Notes: generated by a model from the sequence alone, not told the origin. Numbered from the stretch's first letter, positions 1 through 7,892 are shown. The stretch is DNA of 34,484 nucleotides from Caldilineales bacterium (GCA_024102915.1 JAGFJG010000153.1:1-34484); one strand, 5' to 3'. Numbers and translations are program-made.

Positions 1-654
1 GCCCAGCCAGACGCCGACCGGCACAAGGATTAGGACCGGCAAGAGGACGCCCATCAGAGCGTTGGCGTCGAAAAGCCCGGCCTGCCAATAGAATGGGACT
101 TTGAGCCAGTTCAGGATCAGGAAAAAGATAGCGGACGTGCCGATGAACACGCGTGGGGTCACATCCTGCAACAGGAGATAAATGCTGACCGGAGGGCCGC
201 CATTATGGGCGATTGAAGAGGAGAAGCCCGCTACGCCGCCCGCCACATAGCCATGCCAGGATCGGGGCTTGTAATTGACATAATTGTGAATATGTTGTTC
301 CAGAAGGCGATAAGCCGCAAAGAGGAGGGTGATAATCCCCAAGACCAGTTTGAGGGTTGTGGGGGAGACCGAATTGAGGAAAAACGTGCCCACGATCACG
401 CCAATCAGTGAGGCGGGGACGAGGAGGATGACAAGCCGCCTGTCCCAGCGCCGCCAGTGCAGGGCGACGGCGAAAACATCAGCGTACATCAACACAGGCA
501 AGAGCAACCCGATCACCTCGTTTGCGGGCATGATCAGCGCTAGCAATGGCGTGGCCAGCGCACCCATTGTGCCGCCCAGCCCGCCTTTCGACAGCCCAAT
601 CATGAAAACGACCAGACTGATGATCACTAGGTATGTTGCGGAGGAATCTGACAT
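1..654 (-). CDS. TauE/SafE family membrane permease (partial, C-terminus outside window)
   Basis: An open frame runs from an ATG at 654 to the window edge, giving 218 codons with no stop. The protein is very hydrophobic. It begins MSDSSATYLVIISLVVFMIG and carries the Gly-rich N-terminal segment SKGGLGGTMGALATPLLAL and, near residue 150, SSSIAHNGGPP, as in the repeated halves of TauE/SafE (DUF81) permeases. Family members have about 250-270 residues, so only the last helices are missing. These proteins are inner-membrane exporters or importers of sulfonates, sulfite and small organic anions; the substrate here cannot be read. It lies 17 bp after the LarA-like gene on the same strand, so the two are probably co-transcribed and the permease may move an organic anion linked to that enzyme (inference). 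Confidence 0.85.
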   Translation of the reverse strand, partial: MSDSSATYLVIISLVVFMIGLSKGGLGGTMGALATPLLALIMPANEVIGLLLPVLMYADVFAVALHWRRWDRRLVILLVPASLIGVIVGTFFLNSVSPTTLKLVLGIITLLFAAYRLLEQHIHNYVNYKPRSWHGYVAGGVAGFSSSIAHNGGPPVSIYLLLQDVTPRVFIGTSAIFFLILNWLKVPFYWQAGLFDANALMGVLLPVLILVPVGVWLG

Positions 655-671
655 GAAATGCGCCCCAATTC

Positions 672-1958
672 TCAGGTTACGGCGAAATCTCGGCGGAGAT
701 AAGGGATGGTGAGCGGGCCGTCGGGCAGCACGCAGATGCGAGCGTTGGGCCCGAATCGCATTTGCAATTCGGCGATGGTTTGCTCGATATCCCGGCAGGG
801 GGTGAAGAGTGCGCCGTGGATTTGCTCATCGCTGAGACCGTCGCTGTACACGAAGACCTCGGCGCGTAACTGGATGCGCGCCTGGATTTGCGCCTGCCAC
901 TGGTCGTGGGCGACGAAACCCGATTGGGCGAGCATGTCCAACACGCCCTGCGGCGAACCGCCACGCCGGAGCAGTTCGGCGTATTGGCCGTGGTCGGGCA
1001 GACCGTCAGCGCAGGCTGCGACGGCGATGATGACGCCGCCTTCGCGCACGATCTGGCTGGCGGCGCTCATGCCCTTCACTGCCTGATAGAGATTTTGGTC
1101 GAGCGGATAGCCGCTGTTGGTGGTGATGACGATGTCGTACGGGGCATCGACCCCGGCCATCGAACTCGCCCGCACGAATTCACAACCCTGGCGATGGGCT
1201 GCGAGCATATCCCCGGCGAACACGCCCGTGATGGCTTTGCGATTGTTCAGCGTAACATTGAGCAGGAAAGTCGGGTTCGTCATCAGTGCCGCTTCTCGCA
1301 TCTCTTCCCAGATGGGATTGCCCTCAATGACGCCCCACGTCGCCTGCGGATGCCCGATCATATCCCGACCGTGATTGCTGAACACACTCTCCTTTCCGGC
1401 CAGCGAGGGCAAGACCGCCTTGGGGCCGCCACTGAATCCGGCAAAGAAGTGCGGCTCGATGAAGCCGGTGAGGATTTTGACGTCCGCCTCAAGATAACGG
1501 CGATTGACCCGCACCGGATGGCCGAGCGAGGTCACGCCCAGGGCGACCAGTTCTTCTTCGTCGAAGCAGGAATGTTGCAGACAGCGATAGTTATCGACGA
1601 CCTCGTCCCCCAGCATCATGCGCAGTTCGGCATCGGTCTGGCGGCGGTGAGTGCCCAGGCCGTTGAGCAGGGTGATATCTTCCCGCCGGATGCCATTGCT
1701 CTCCAATTCTGTCAGCAGCACGGGCAACATGCGCTCGTTCGGCGTCGCCCGGGTGATGTCGGTGTGGACGATGACAACGCTGTCGCCAGCACTGATCAGT
1801 TCCCGCAGCGGCGGCGAGCCAATCGGTTCCCGCAAAGCAGCTAGAATGGCCTGCCGTTCATCCGCCAACCCCGGCTCAAATGCCGCTCTGATCACGTCGG
1901 CGGAATCGGGCAGTTCGACGGTCAGCCCGGTGCGGCCATAAGCCAGTTCGACTTGCAT
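672..1958 (-). CDS. larA: LarA-like nickel-pincer-dependent racemase/epimerase (DUF2088)
   Basis: 428 aa, the usual LarA length. LarA proteins racemise or epimerise alpha-hydroxy acids using a nickel-pincer nucleotide bound covalently to a lysine. The key residues are visible: Asp67 in HTDITR, His104 in GTHRR, His170 in EPHFFAGFSGGPK, pincer Lys180 in that same motif, and His196 in FSNH. Larger LarA families act on many 2-hydroxy acids and on C4 epimers, so lactate is not proven. No larB, larC or larE cofactor-maturation gene is in the window, so they must lie elsewhere. The ATG at 1958 has no clear Shine-Dalgarno sequence; a hairpin-forming repeat (1968-1997) sits just upstream. It is flanked by a sugar isomerase upstream and a TauE-type permease downstream on the same strand. 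Confidence 0.85.
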   Translation of the reverse strand: MQVELAYGRTGLTVELPDSADVIRAAFEPGLADERQAILAALREPIGSPPLRELISAGDSVVIVHTDITRATPNERMLPVLLTELESNGIRREDITLLNGLGTHRRQTDAELRMMLGDEVVDNYRCLQHSCFDEEELVALGVTSLGHPVRVNRRYLEADVKILTGFIEPHFFAGFSGGPKAVLPSLAGKESVFSNHGRDMIGHPQATWGVIEGNPIWEEMREAALMTNPTFLLNVTLNNRKAITGVFAGDMLAAHRQGCEFVRASSMAGVDAPYDIVITTNSGYPLDQNLYQAVKGMSAASQIVREGGVIIAVAACADGLPDHGQYAELLRRGGSPQGVLDMLAQSGFVAHDQWQAQIQARIQLRAEVFVYSDGLSDEQIHGALFTPCRDIEQTIAELQMRFGPNARICVLPDGPLTIPYLRRDFAVT

Positions 1959-1967
1959 AATAGTCTT

Positions 1968-2010
1968 GGGTGAGGGGATTGCGACACCCCCTCACCCTGT
2001 CACCTTGTCA
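1968..2010. repeat. Inverted/tandem heptamer element in the isomerase-LarA gap
   Basis: GGGTGAGGGG at 1968-1977 is complementary to CCCCTCACCC at 1988-1997, giving a 10-bp stem with a 10-nt loop. On the minus strand the right arm continues as degenerate 7-base units (TGACAAG, GTGACAG, GGTGAGG). It lies between the isomerase stop (2014) and the LarA-like start (1958). No U-tract follows on the minus strand, so it is not a standard Rho-independent terminator. It occupies the space where the LarA ribosome binding site would be expected. Confidence 0.7.
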
Positions 2011-2013
2011 TTT

Positions 2014-2994
2014 CTAGGACTCAAACCACGGCTTTCCGCGCTCATCAGTGAGGACGATGGAACGTAGCGCTCCCACGCCTTTTTCCAGCCCCTCGCGCAA
2101 CGACATCAGGCTGTCCTCATGCTCCATGCTCAGCACATAGTCATAGCCGACCAGCCGCAGGTCACTGATCAAATCCTTCCAGAAATCCAGGCTGTGACCG
2201 TACCCCACCGTGCGGAAATTCCACGAGCGGTGCAGTTCGTCGGCGTAGGGCTTGGTGTCGAGCACGCCATTGATGGGCGTGTTGATGGGGTCGATGCGGG
2301 TGTCTTTGGCGTGGACGTGGAAAATCGCCTCGCCCAACTCGCGCACGGCGGCCAACGGGTCGATGTTCTGCCAGAAGAGATGGCTGGGATCGAAATTCGC
2401 TCCGATTTCGGGGCCGACCGCCTCGCGCAGGCGCAGCAGGGTTTCGGGATTATAGACAACGAACCCTGGATGCATTTCCAGCGAGATCATGTCCACGTCA
2501 TGCTCCCGGCAGAATTGCGCTTCCTCTTGCCAATAGGGAATGACCTTCTCGTTCCACTGCCATTCCAGGATACGGAGGAAATCGGGCGGCCAGGGACAGG
2601 TCACCCAGTTGGGGTAAAGGCTGTGCTCGCTGTCGCCGGGACAGCCGGAGAAAGTGATGACGCGCCGCACCCCGATTTTCTCGGCGACCAACACCGTCTG
2701 GCGGAAATCCTGGCGGTGGAGATTGGCGATGTCCGGGTTCGGGTGCAGGGGATTGCCGTGGCAACTGAGGGCGCTGATTTCCAGGCCCCGGTCATCGACT
2801 TTCCGTTTCCACTCCGCAAGCTTCTTTGGATCGGCCAGCAACTCGGCTGGCTTGCAATACGACTCACCCAGTTCGGCCACATAACCGCCCGACCCGATCT
2901 CAATCGCCTCAGCCCCGGTTCCAGCAATCCAATCCAGAGCATCGTCGAACGACAATAAGTCCTGAAACACAAAACTGAATACACCGACTTTCAT
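2014..2994 (-). CDS. Sugar phosphate isomerase/epimerase family TIM-barrel protein
   Basis: 326 aa. It starts with the family-typical MKVGVFSFVFQ and has the divalent-metal motifs of the xylose-isomerase-like TIM barrel (AP_endonuc_2 fold): LEMHPGF near residue 175, NFDPSHLFWQNIDP near 200, FHVHAKDT near 228 and SMEHEDS near 290. These supply the Glu, Asp/His, His and Glu metal ligands. Its motifs resemble those of the protein at 13162-14163 ([27 protein letters not shown]), so the two are likely paralogues. Members isomerise or epimerise sugars, inositols or sugar acids; the substrate is not predictable. The ribosome binding site is GGGAG, about 8 bases before the ATG. The gap to the upstream EthD-like gene contains a perfect 34-bp palindrome. 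Confidence 0.85.
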   Translation of the reverse strand: MKVGVFSFVFQDLLSFDDALDWIAGTGAEAIEIGSGGYVAELGESYCKPAELLADPKKLAEWKRKVDDRGLEISALSCHGNPLHPNPDIANLHRQDFRQTVLVAEKIGVRRVITFSGCPGDSEHSLYPNWVTCPWPPDFLRILEWQWNEKVIPYWQEEAQFCREHDVDMISLEMHPGFVVYNPETLLRLREAVGPEIGANFDPSHLFWQNIDPLAAVRELGEAIFHVHAKDTRIDPINTPINGVLDTKPYADELHRSWNFRTVGYGHSLDFWKDLISDLRLVGYDYVLSMEHEDSLMSLREGLEKGVGALRSIVLTDERGKPWFES

Positions 2995-3015
2995 ATGATA
3001 ACTCCCAACTATGTG

Positions 3016-3049
3016 AGGTGACTGTCACTTCCGGAAGTGACAGTCACCT
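3016..3049. repeat. Perfect 34-bp palindrome
   Basis: The half-site AGGTGACTGTCACTTCC (3016-3032) is followed directly by its exact reverse complement (3033-3049), with no spacer. The half-site contains its own smaller dyad, GTGAC-TGTCAC. It lies between the EthD-like gene stop (3075) and the isomerase start (2994), both on the minus strand. It could be a transcript hairpin or a protein-binding site; no U-run follows it. It shares the GGTGACA-type core seen at 1968-2010. Confidence 0.85.
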
Positions 3050-3074
3050 GATTAGTCTTTGGATGATTTTTCGG

Positions 3075-3386
3075 TTATTCGAGAATCACTTTCTCTTCGG
3101 TGAAAAGGTGGATGCGGAACGAGCAATGCGCAGCGGCATCGGCGGCGGCGGCGGCGCCTTCGGGCGTGCTGAAGGCCGCCACGCGCGCAGCCTCGTCGTC
3201 AAACCAGAATTCGGACACGGCGTCGGCGGGCGCGTCGGGATTGTCCTTCACCGCCACACTCATGCGATAGTGGCGCAAGCCCGGCAGCTTCTTGCCCAGC
3301 GGCGGATGCTCTTCCATCGCCCACTTGCGGAAATCGTCCAGGCTCATGTCTTCTTTTCGTTTCAATAGGGAAATCACTTTCAGCAT
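3075..3386 (-). CDS. EthD-like dimeric alpha-beta-barrel protein
   Basis: 103 aa. The sequence fits the EthD family: an N-terminal beta strand (MLKVISLLKRKE), then LDDFRKWAMEEHPPLGKKLPG with the conserved HxPL...KLPGLRHY element, and the central EFWFDDEAARVAAF before a C-terminal strand. EthD proteins are small ferredoxin-like-fold dimers found beside oxidative catabolic enzymes. Most have no proven reaction, and some act as cyclases or decarboxylases of small ring compounds. A strong ribosome binding site, AAGGAG, precedes the ATG by 7 bases. It follows the molybdenum hydroxylase genes after a repeat-filled gap and may work on their product (inference). Confidence 0.8.
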   Translation of the reverse strand: MLKVISLLKRKEDMSLDDFRKWAMEEHPPLGKKLPGLRHYRMSVAVKDNPDAPADAVSEFWFDDEAARVAAFSTPEGAAAAADAAAHCSFRIHLFTEEKVILE

Positions 3387-3419
3387 TATGTTGCTCCTTG
3401 ATAGGTTTGGTGGTTTGCG

Positions 3420-3524
3420 AGTTTGTTAGCTGGATTGTTTGTTTGTTGGTTTGTTGGATGGATGGTCAGTTCATTGGCGGTTGCAGTCCTTCTCAACCAA
3501 CAAACCAACCATCCAACCGTCCAA
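3420..3524. repeat. Inverted GTTGG/CCAAC tandem repeat element
   Basis: The left block consists of short T/G-rich units (GTTTGTTG, GGTTTGTTGGATGG) and the right block of C/A-rich units (AACCATCC, AACCGTCC). GTTGGTTTGTTGG at 3445-3457 is exactly complementary to CCAACAAACCAAC at 3497-3509, giving a 13-bp stem with a 39-nt loop. It fills the gap between the molybdopterin-subunit stop (3525) and the EthD-like start (3386). The same unit type recurs at 27153-27243 after the PotD-like gene. Confidence 0.75.
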
Positions 3525-4520
3525 CTACTTCGCTTCCAACCCTCGCAACACCTTCTCAGGCGTGACCGGCAGCTCGGTGATGCGGACGCCGCAGGCGTTG
3601 TAGATGGCATTGACGATGGCGGGGATAGGCGAATTCGCCGTCATCTCGCCCACGCCTTTGACGCCGTATGGGCCGTTGGATGACGGGTATTCCAGTACCA
3701 CGCTGTCGATGAAGGGCAGGTCGGTCGTGCCGGGAATCAGGTATTCGGCGAAGCTGCGGGGGGCGTGGTCGATGGCGGGGTAATAGGGAGCGGTTGTTTC
3801 CAGCAAGGCGTGGGCCATGCCCATGACTGACCCGCCCCGAATCTGCCCCTCGACCAGCTTGGGGTTGACCTGCCGCCCGACTTCGTATGCACTCTTCAGG
3901 CTGAGCACGGTCACCTCGCCGGTTTCAGTGTCCACTTCCACCTCGGCCACGGTGCAGGCATGCGCCTCGGTCGAGTCGGGGTCCATCTCGCCAGTCTCAG
4001 GCACGACATCGCTCTTGGGCTTCATGAACATGCCCCGACCCGAAATCGTGCGGGCGTACTTGAAATGCGCCGCCAGAGCCAGGTTGATGATGTGGATCGA
4101 ATGATCCGGCGCGCCCTTCACCCGGATGAAACCATCGCCTGTGGTTTCCAGGTCTTCGGGGGCTACCTCCAGTTCTTCGCTCGCTACTTCTAGCATCACC
4201 TTGCGCGCCTCTTGCGCCGCCTGAATCACGGCATTGCCGACGCGATGCGTGGCCCGGCTGGCGAACGTGCCCATGCAATGCGGGCCAGTGTCGGTGTCGG
4301 CGGTGTCGATCATCACGAATTCGACCGGCAGGCCCAGCGTCTCCGCCCCAATCTGGGCGATGACGGTCTTCAGCCCCTGGCCCAAATCGGTGCTGGAAAG
4401 CGAGATGACGAACGTGCCGGTGGTGGTGGCGTGGATCAACGCCTGGGTGGGGTCGCCGCCCAGGTTCATGCCGGTGGGATAATTCACGGCAGCGATGCCG
4501 GTTCCTCGTAGCTTAGCCAT
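3525..4520 (-). CDS. Molybdenum hydroxylase, C-terminal half of the molybdopterin subunit (separate gene)
   Basis: 331 aa, matching the second half of a xanthine dehydrogenase/aldehyde oxidase large subunit. It begins at the KLRGTGIAA segment that lies mid-protein in one-piece homologues. It has STDLGQG near residue 43-49 and GVKGVGE at 287-292, where Glu292 is the expected catalytic base. Its ATG overlaps the stop of the preceding gene by 8 bases and has its own strong GGAAGGAGG ribosome binding site. It is therefore a real separate cistron, not a sequencing frameshift. The two parts total 784 aa, the normal length of the uncut subunit. Eubacterium barkeri nicotinate dehydrogenase also has this split (about 50 and 37 kDa). 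The substrate here is unknown. Confidence 0.9.
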   Translation of the reverse strand: MAKLRGTGIAAVNYPTGMNLGGDPTQALIHATTTGTFVISLSSTDLGQGLKTVIAQIGAETLGLPVEFVMIDTADTDTGPHCMGTFASRATHRVGNAVIQAAQEARKVMLEVASEELEVAPEDLETTGDGFIRVKGAPDHSIHIINLALAAHFKYARTISGRGMFMKPKSDVVPETGEMDPDSTEAHACTVAEVEVDTETGEVTVLSLKSAYEVGRQVNPKLVEGQIRGGSVMGMAHALLETTAPYYPAIDHAPRSFAEYLIPGTTDLPFIDSVVLEYPSSNGPYGVKGVGEMTANSPIPAIVNAIYNACGVRITELPVTPEKVLRGLEAK

Positions 4521-5874
4521 TGTGACCTCCTTCCCTGTCCCAGGAATTCATCGCTTTGAGATTCTCCGGCAGTTCATGCCCGACCAATTCCGCCGCCGCC
4601 TGCATCACTTCGATCAGCGTGGCATCCTCGACCTCTTTCCGGTGCGGCTTGATGTCGCCATTGCGATAGGCGTTGACGAAGCGGATCTCCCACGGGTCCA
4701 TGCCCACGGTCTCGGCGATTTTATCCATCTGCACTTCCAGGGCGAACGACGCCGGGGTGACGCCAAAACCTCGCATGGCGCTGCCGGGCTGGCGATTGGT
4801 GGACACGCAATAAGCGTCGATGCTGACGTTGGGAATGGCGTACGGCCCGGCCACATTGGCGGCGTGCTTGGTCACGGCATAGGGCGTGTGACGGTTGTAG
4901 GCGCCGGAGTCGGCATAGGACGTAACTTTGCGGGCGATGATGCGCCCATCCTTCATCACGCCATCTTTATAGTACATGCGCCAGGCCCCGCGCGTGGACG
5001 AGACTTGCATTTCCTCTTCACGGGTGAACACATAGCGCACAGGTCGCCCCGTCTTCATCGCCCCCAGAATGGCGATCGGCTCGACGATGACATCGACCTT
5101 GCCGCCGAAGCCGCCGCCGACCGTGCCGCCGATGAAGTGCAGTTTGTTGAAGGGCAGGTTGAGGATGAGGGCGCTGTTGTCGAGGGTGAAGAACAAAGCC
5201 TGGGTGTTGGTGTGAACGGTGTAGCGTCCATCCGGCTCCGGTTTGACCACACAGCCGGTCGTCTCGGTGGGGGCGTGCTCAATGGGGCTGGTTTGATACC
5301 GGCCTTCCACGATGAAATCGGCCTCGGCGAAGCCTTTTTCCACGTCGCCCAACCGCACTTTACGGCAGGGATTGGTTTGCCCGTGCTCGTAATCGTAGAT
5401 GAAATAATTAGTTCCCCAATCCTTCAGAATCGGCGCGCCGGGCTGGAGCGCTTCCTCCACATCGAAGACGGCGGGGAGTTCCTCGAAATCGACGATGACG
5501 CGCGAGGCTGCTTCCGTGGCCGCTTCCTCGGTCTCGGCCAGGATGGCGGCGATCTGTTCGCCTTTGTACATCACCTTATCGACCGCCAATACCGGCTCTT
5601 CGTCGGGCTGCACGCCAATCAGGGTGAGGATGGTGTAGATATTCTTTGGCACATCGGCGTGAGTCAGCGCCAGCACAAATCCCGGCACCTTCTCCGCCTC
5701 CGAAAAATCGATGCCCTTGATGCGGGCATGCGCCATCGGGCTGCGCACCATTTTCAGGTGCAGCATATCCCGGTATTTGATGTCGTCCACATAAACCGTC
5801 TTGCCGGTGACATGGCCCGGCCCGTCACGTCGTTCGATGGACTGGCCGACAACGTGCAAATCCTGGATTGTCAT
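4513..5874 (-). CDS. Molybdenum hydroxylase, N-terminal half of the molybdopterin subunit
   Basis: 453 aa. It starts like a complete large subunit (VVGQSIERRDGPGHVTGKTVYVDD, the Ald_Xan_dh_C 'hammerhead' domain, about residues 18-135). It continues into the first molybdopterin-binding domain, with the cofactor motif GGTVGGGFGGK at 249-259 and MRGFG at 367-371. It stops at residue 453, exactly where the companion gene resumes. Enzymes of this family hydroxylate aromatic heterocycles, purines or aldehydes using water and pass electrons through Fe-S and FAD subunits. It begins 3 bp after the Fe-S subunit stop, with a GGGAGG ribosome binding site, so the four subunits are one transcription unit. 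Confidence 0.92.
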   Translation of the reverse strand: MTIQDLHVVGQSIERRDGPGHVTGKTVYVDDIKYRDMLHLKMVRSPMAHARIKGIDFSEAEKVPGFVLALTHADVPKNIYTILTLIGVQPDEEPVLAVDKVMYKGEQIAAILAETEEAATEAASRVIVDFEELPAVFDVEEALQPGAPILKDWGTNYFIYDYEHGQTNPCRKVRLGDVEKGFAEADFIVEGRYQTSPIEHAPTETTGCVVKPEPDGRYTVHTNTQALFFTLDNSALILNLPFNKLHFIGGTVGGGFGGKVDVIVEPIAILGAMKTGRPVRYVFTREEEMQVSSTRGAWRMYYKDGVMKDGRIIARKVTSYADSGAYNRHTPYAVTKHAANVAGPYAIPNVSIDAYCVSTNRQPGSAMRGFGVTPASFALEVQMDKIAETVGMDPWEIRFVNAYRNGDIKPHRKEVEDATLIEVMQAAAELVGHELPENLKAMNSWDREGGHNG

Positions 5875-5877
5875 GGT

Positions 5878-6360
5878 TTAACCTCCCTGCCCGTCCATGC
5901 GGTCGGCAGCGATTTCCACAGCCTGGATGATCGGCTCGTAGCCGGTGCAGCGGCAGATGTTGCCGGACAGCGCCTCAATGATAGCCTGGCGGTCGGGGTG
6001 AGGATTGCGGTCGAGCAAGGCTTTGGCCGTCATGATCATGCCTGGCGTGCAATACCCGCATTGCGTGGCGAAGTTCTGGAAGAAAGCCTCCTGCAAGGGA
6101 TGCAGGCCGGTGGCCGGGGTGATGCCTTCCAGCGTCGTCACCTTGCGGCCTGCCACATCTTCGATGGGCATCAGGCATGAGGCCATCGGCTCGCCATCGA
6201 CATGAACGGTGCAACTGCCGCAGCCGCCCTGCCGGCATCCGGTTTTCGTGGCCATGAACCCGAGTTGCTCGCGCAGCACTCTTTGCAGCGGGGTGAGCGG
6301 CATCACCATCACGTGGGTTTCCCGCCCGTTCAATTCAAAACTGATGATTGTTGGCGTCAT
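5878..6360 (-). CDS. Molybdenum hydroxylase [2Fe-2S] subunit
   Basis: 160 aa from the ATG at 6360; this start forms an ATGA overlap with the FAD-subunit stop and has an AGAGGAGG ribosome binding site 7 bases ahead. A longer upstream frame starting at 6468 is rejected because it has no family sequence. Both iron-sulfur sites are complete: the plant-ferredoxin type with Cys42, 47, 50 and 62 (GCRQGGCGSC) and the second type with Cys101, 104, 136 and 138 (CGYC and CRC). The length is normal for the small subunit of xanthine dehydrogenase or CO dehydrogenase-like enzymes. It carries electrons from the molybdenum site to FAD. Confidence 0.95.
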   Translation of the reverse strand: MTPTIISFELNGRETHVMVMPLTPLQRVLREQLGFMATKTGCRQGGCGSCTVHVDGEPMASCLMPIEDVAGRKVTTLEGITPATGLHPLQEAFFQNFATQCGYCTPGMIMTAKALLDRNPHPDRQAIIEALSGNICRCTGYEPIIQAVEIAADRMDGQGG

Positions 6361-7202
6361 GATGAGGCCTCCTCTGCGGCGATTTGTTGCAGCATGCGGG
6401 CGACATAGACTTTTACCATGCGTCGCCGATACCACTCGCTGGCGATGGCGTCGGTGAATGGCTCGCACTCTTCAGAAGCGATGCTGGCTGCGGACGCAAT
6501 GTGCGATTCGCTCAGCGTTTTTCCCTGCAAATAGGATTCCGCTGCCTGCGCCCGTAATGGATGCGGACCCACCGCCCCCAGGGCGATACGCGCTTTCGTC
6601 ACCAAACCGTCATCCAGAACCAGGTGCGCAGCCACGGTGACGACAGAGGGCGTATGCGAGTGCTTGCGCCCATATTTGACATAAGCCGTGCGTCCGAGCG
6701 GAGCCGGGACTTCGATTTCCAACAGCAATTCGTCCTTCGCCATCACCGTGCTCATGAAGCCTTTGTAGAAATCGGCGAGGGGGACGCTGCGTGAGCCTCG
6801 TGCGCTATGCAGATTGAGTTCGGCGTCGAGGGCGAGAAGGGCGACGGCGAGATCACCGGCGGGGGGCGGGGCGAAGAGGTTGCCGCCGACCGTGCCCATA
6901 TTGCGGATCGTCCAGCTTGCAGCGCTGCTTGCCGCCTGCCTCAGCATGGGGATGTGCCCGTGCTCGATCACTTGCGAGAGCGTGGCCGTGGCCCCCAGAA
7001 TGACCGAGCCATTGGCCATGCCGGTATAATTCAAGCCGGCCTGACGCAGCCCCATCACCTTTTCGGGCGCGGAGATGCCGTCGTTGATCAACGGCATGGT
7101 CAGCGTTCCCCCGGCCATTACCAGCAGGGAATCGCCGTGCGCAGCCAGCAGCTCTACAGCTTCGTCGACCGACTGCGGCAAGAAATAGTTTTGAACCGCC
7201 AT
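6357..7202 (-). CDS. Molybdenum hydroxylase FAD-binding subunit
   Basis: 281 aa, the usual medium-subunit length. It carries the FAD-binding motifs AGGTLTMP (30-37) and TIRNMGTVGGNL (98-109), followed by the CO_deh_flav_C domain from about residue 170. It passes electrons from the Fe-S subunit to an acceptor. A strong AAAGGAGG ribosome binding site precedes the ATG. The gene starts 18 bp after the stop of the cyclase-family hydrolase and overlaps the Fe-S gene by 4 bases, so hydrolase, FAD, Fe-S and both molybdenum subunits form one tight unit in that order. Confidence 0.93.
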   Translation of the reverse strand: MAVQNYFLPQSVDEAVELLAAHGDSLLVMAGGTLTMPLINDGISAPEKVMGLRQAGLNYTGMANGSVILGATATLSQVIEHGHIPMLRQAASSAASWTIRNMGTVGGNLFAPPPAGDLAVALLALDAELNLHSARGSRSVPLADFYKGFMSTVMAKDELLLEIEVPAPLGRTAYVKYGRKHSHTPSVVTVAAHLVLDDGLVTKARIALGAVGPHPLRAQAAESYLQGKTLSESHIASAASIASEECEPFTDAIASEWYRRRMVKVYVARMLQQIAAEEASS

Positions 7203-7220
7203 CCTTCCTCCTTTGCCGGA

Positions 7221-7892
7221 TTAATCATCCAGCAGTGCGAAAAAGCGGGCCGGCGACCCTTCCGCCCCGGCGATTTTGATAAAGGGGGCAAAGAATGGGA
7301 ACCGGCGATTTGTGGGTAGTTTGGAGAAATTGGTGAGTTGTTGCATCAAGATCGCCCCGTTTTCGAGGATGACCTTGTGGATGATGAAATCTTCGGAGGT
7401 GAAATCAGGCAGGCGGGCGCAGTATTCGCTGAAGCAATCGAAGCCGATGGCTTTGGCGCCCCGGTCGACCAGCCATTGCGCCGCCTGGGGCGAGCAAAAG
7501 GGCGATTCCATGTAATAGGTGGGGAAATTGCCCCAGTATTTTTCCGTCCAGTCGGTGCGGACGAGGACGATGTCGCCCGGCCCGACCGCCTGGGCGTGCG
7601 CTTCCATGTCGGCCACCGAAATTTCGTGGTTGGCTTCGGCGAAACTCAAATCCACCACGAGCGCCTGTCCGCACACCCGGTCTAGCGGCACATCGATGGC
7701 GGTTTCGCCATCCTCGACCGTGTGCTTGCTGAAATCGACATGCGATCCGGTGTGCAGCAGCATCTCGATTTTGCTGGCCTGCCAGAACGTCGGCCCACGG
7801 TGAAAGCTGGTCAATTTCAATTGCAGGTTGACCGACGGCGGGCTGATGGTCATCTCGCCGATGGGGACGGAAAGGTCGATGATGGTGGTCAT
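7221..7892 (-). CDS. Cyclase-family metal-dependent hydrolase (kynurenine formamidase/isatin hydrolase-like)
   Basis: 223 aa from the ATG at 7892 (MTTIIDLSVPIG, the classic family start). An extra 21 residues upstream come from an intergenic repeat and are rejected. The metal-binding signature HxGxHxD...H is present as LLHTGSHVDFSKH, with His47, His51, Asp53 and His57. Family members hydrolyse amides, lactams or formamides (arylformamidase, isatin hydrolase). The gene lies directly before the molybdenum hydroxylase genes. A plausible joint role is ring hydroxylation of a nitrogen heterocycle and hydrolysis of the lactam (inference). The ribosome binding site is weak. It is separated from the xylose isomerase gene by a large inverted heptamer repeat. 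Confidence 0.83.
   Translation of the reverse strand: MTTIIDLSVPIGEMTISPPSVNLQLKLTSFHRGPTFWQASKIEMLLHTGSHVDFSKHTVEDGETAIDVPLDRVCGQALVVDLSFAEANHEISVADMEAHAQAVGPGDIVLVRTDWTEKYWGNFPTYYMESPFCSPQAAQWLVDRGAKAIGFDCFSEYCARLPDFTSEDFIIHKVILENGAILMQQLTNFSKLPTNRRFPFFAPFIKIAGAEGSPARFFALLDD

Noticed and set aside
2976..2983. Third TGTATTCA operator copy
   Set aside because: It lies inside the coding start of the isomerase (encoding GVFS) with no promoter beside it; most likely chance.
4513..4520. Sequencing frameshift as cause of the split molybdopterin subunit
   Set aside because: The second half has its own ATG and a GGAAGGAGG ribosome binding site at proper spacing, and both parts end and start cleanly between domains.
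4495..6180. Long plus-strand open frame (561 codons)
   Set aside because: It is antisense to the molybdenum hydroxylase genes, whose motifs and overlaps are unmistakable; its protein is His/Gly/Asp-rich as typical for shadows of high-GC genes.
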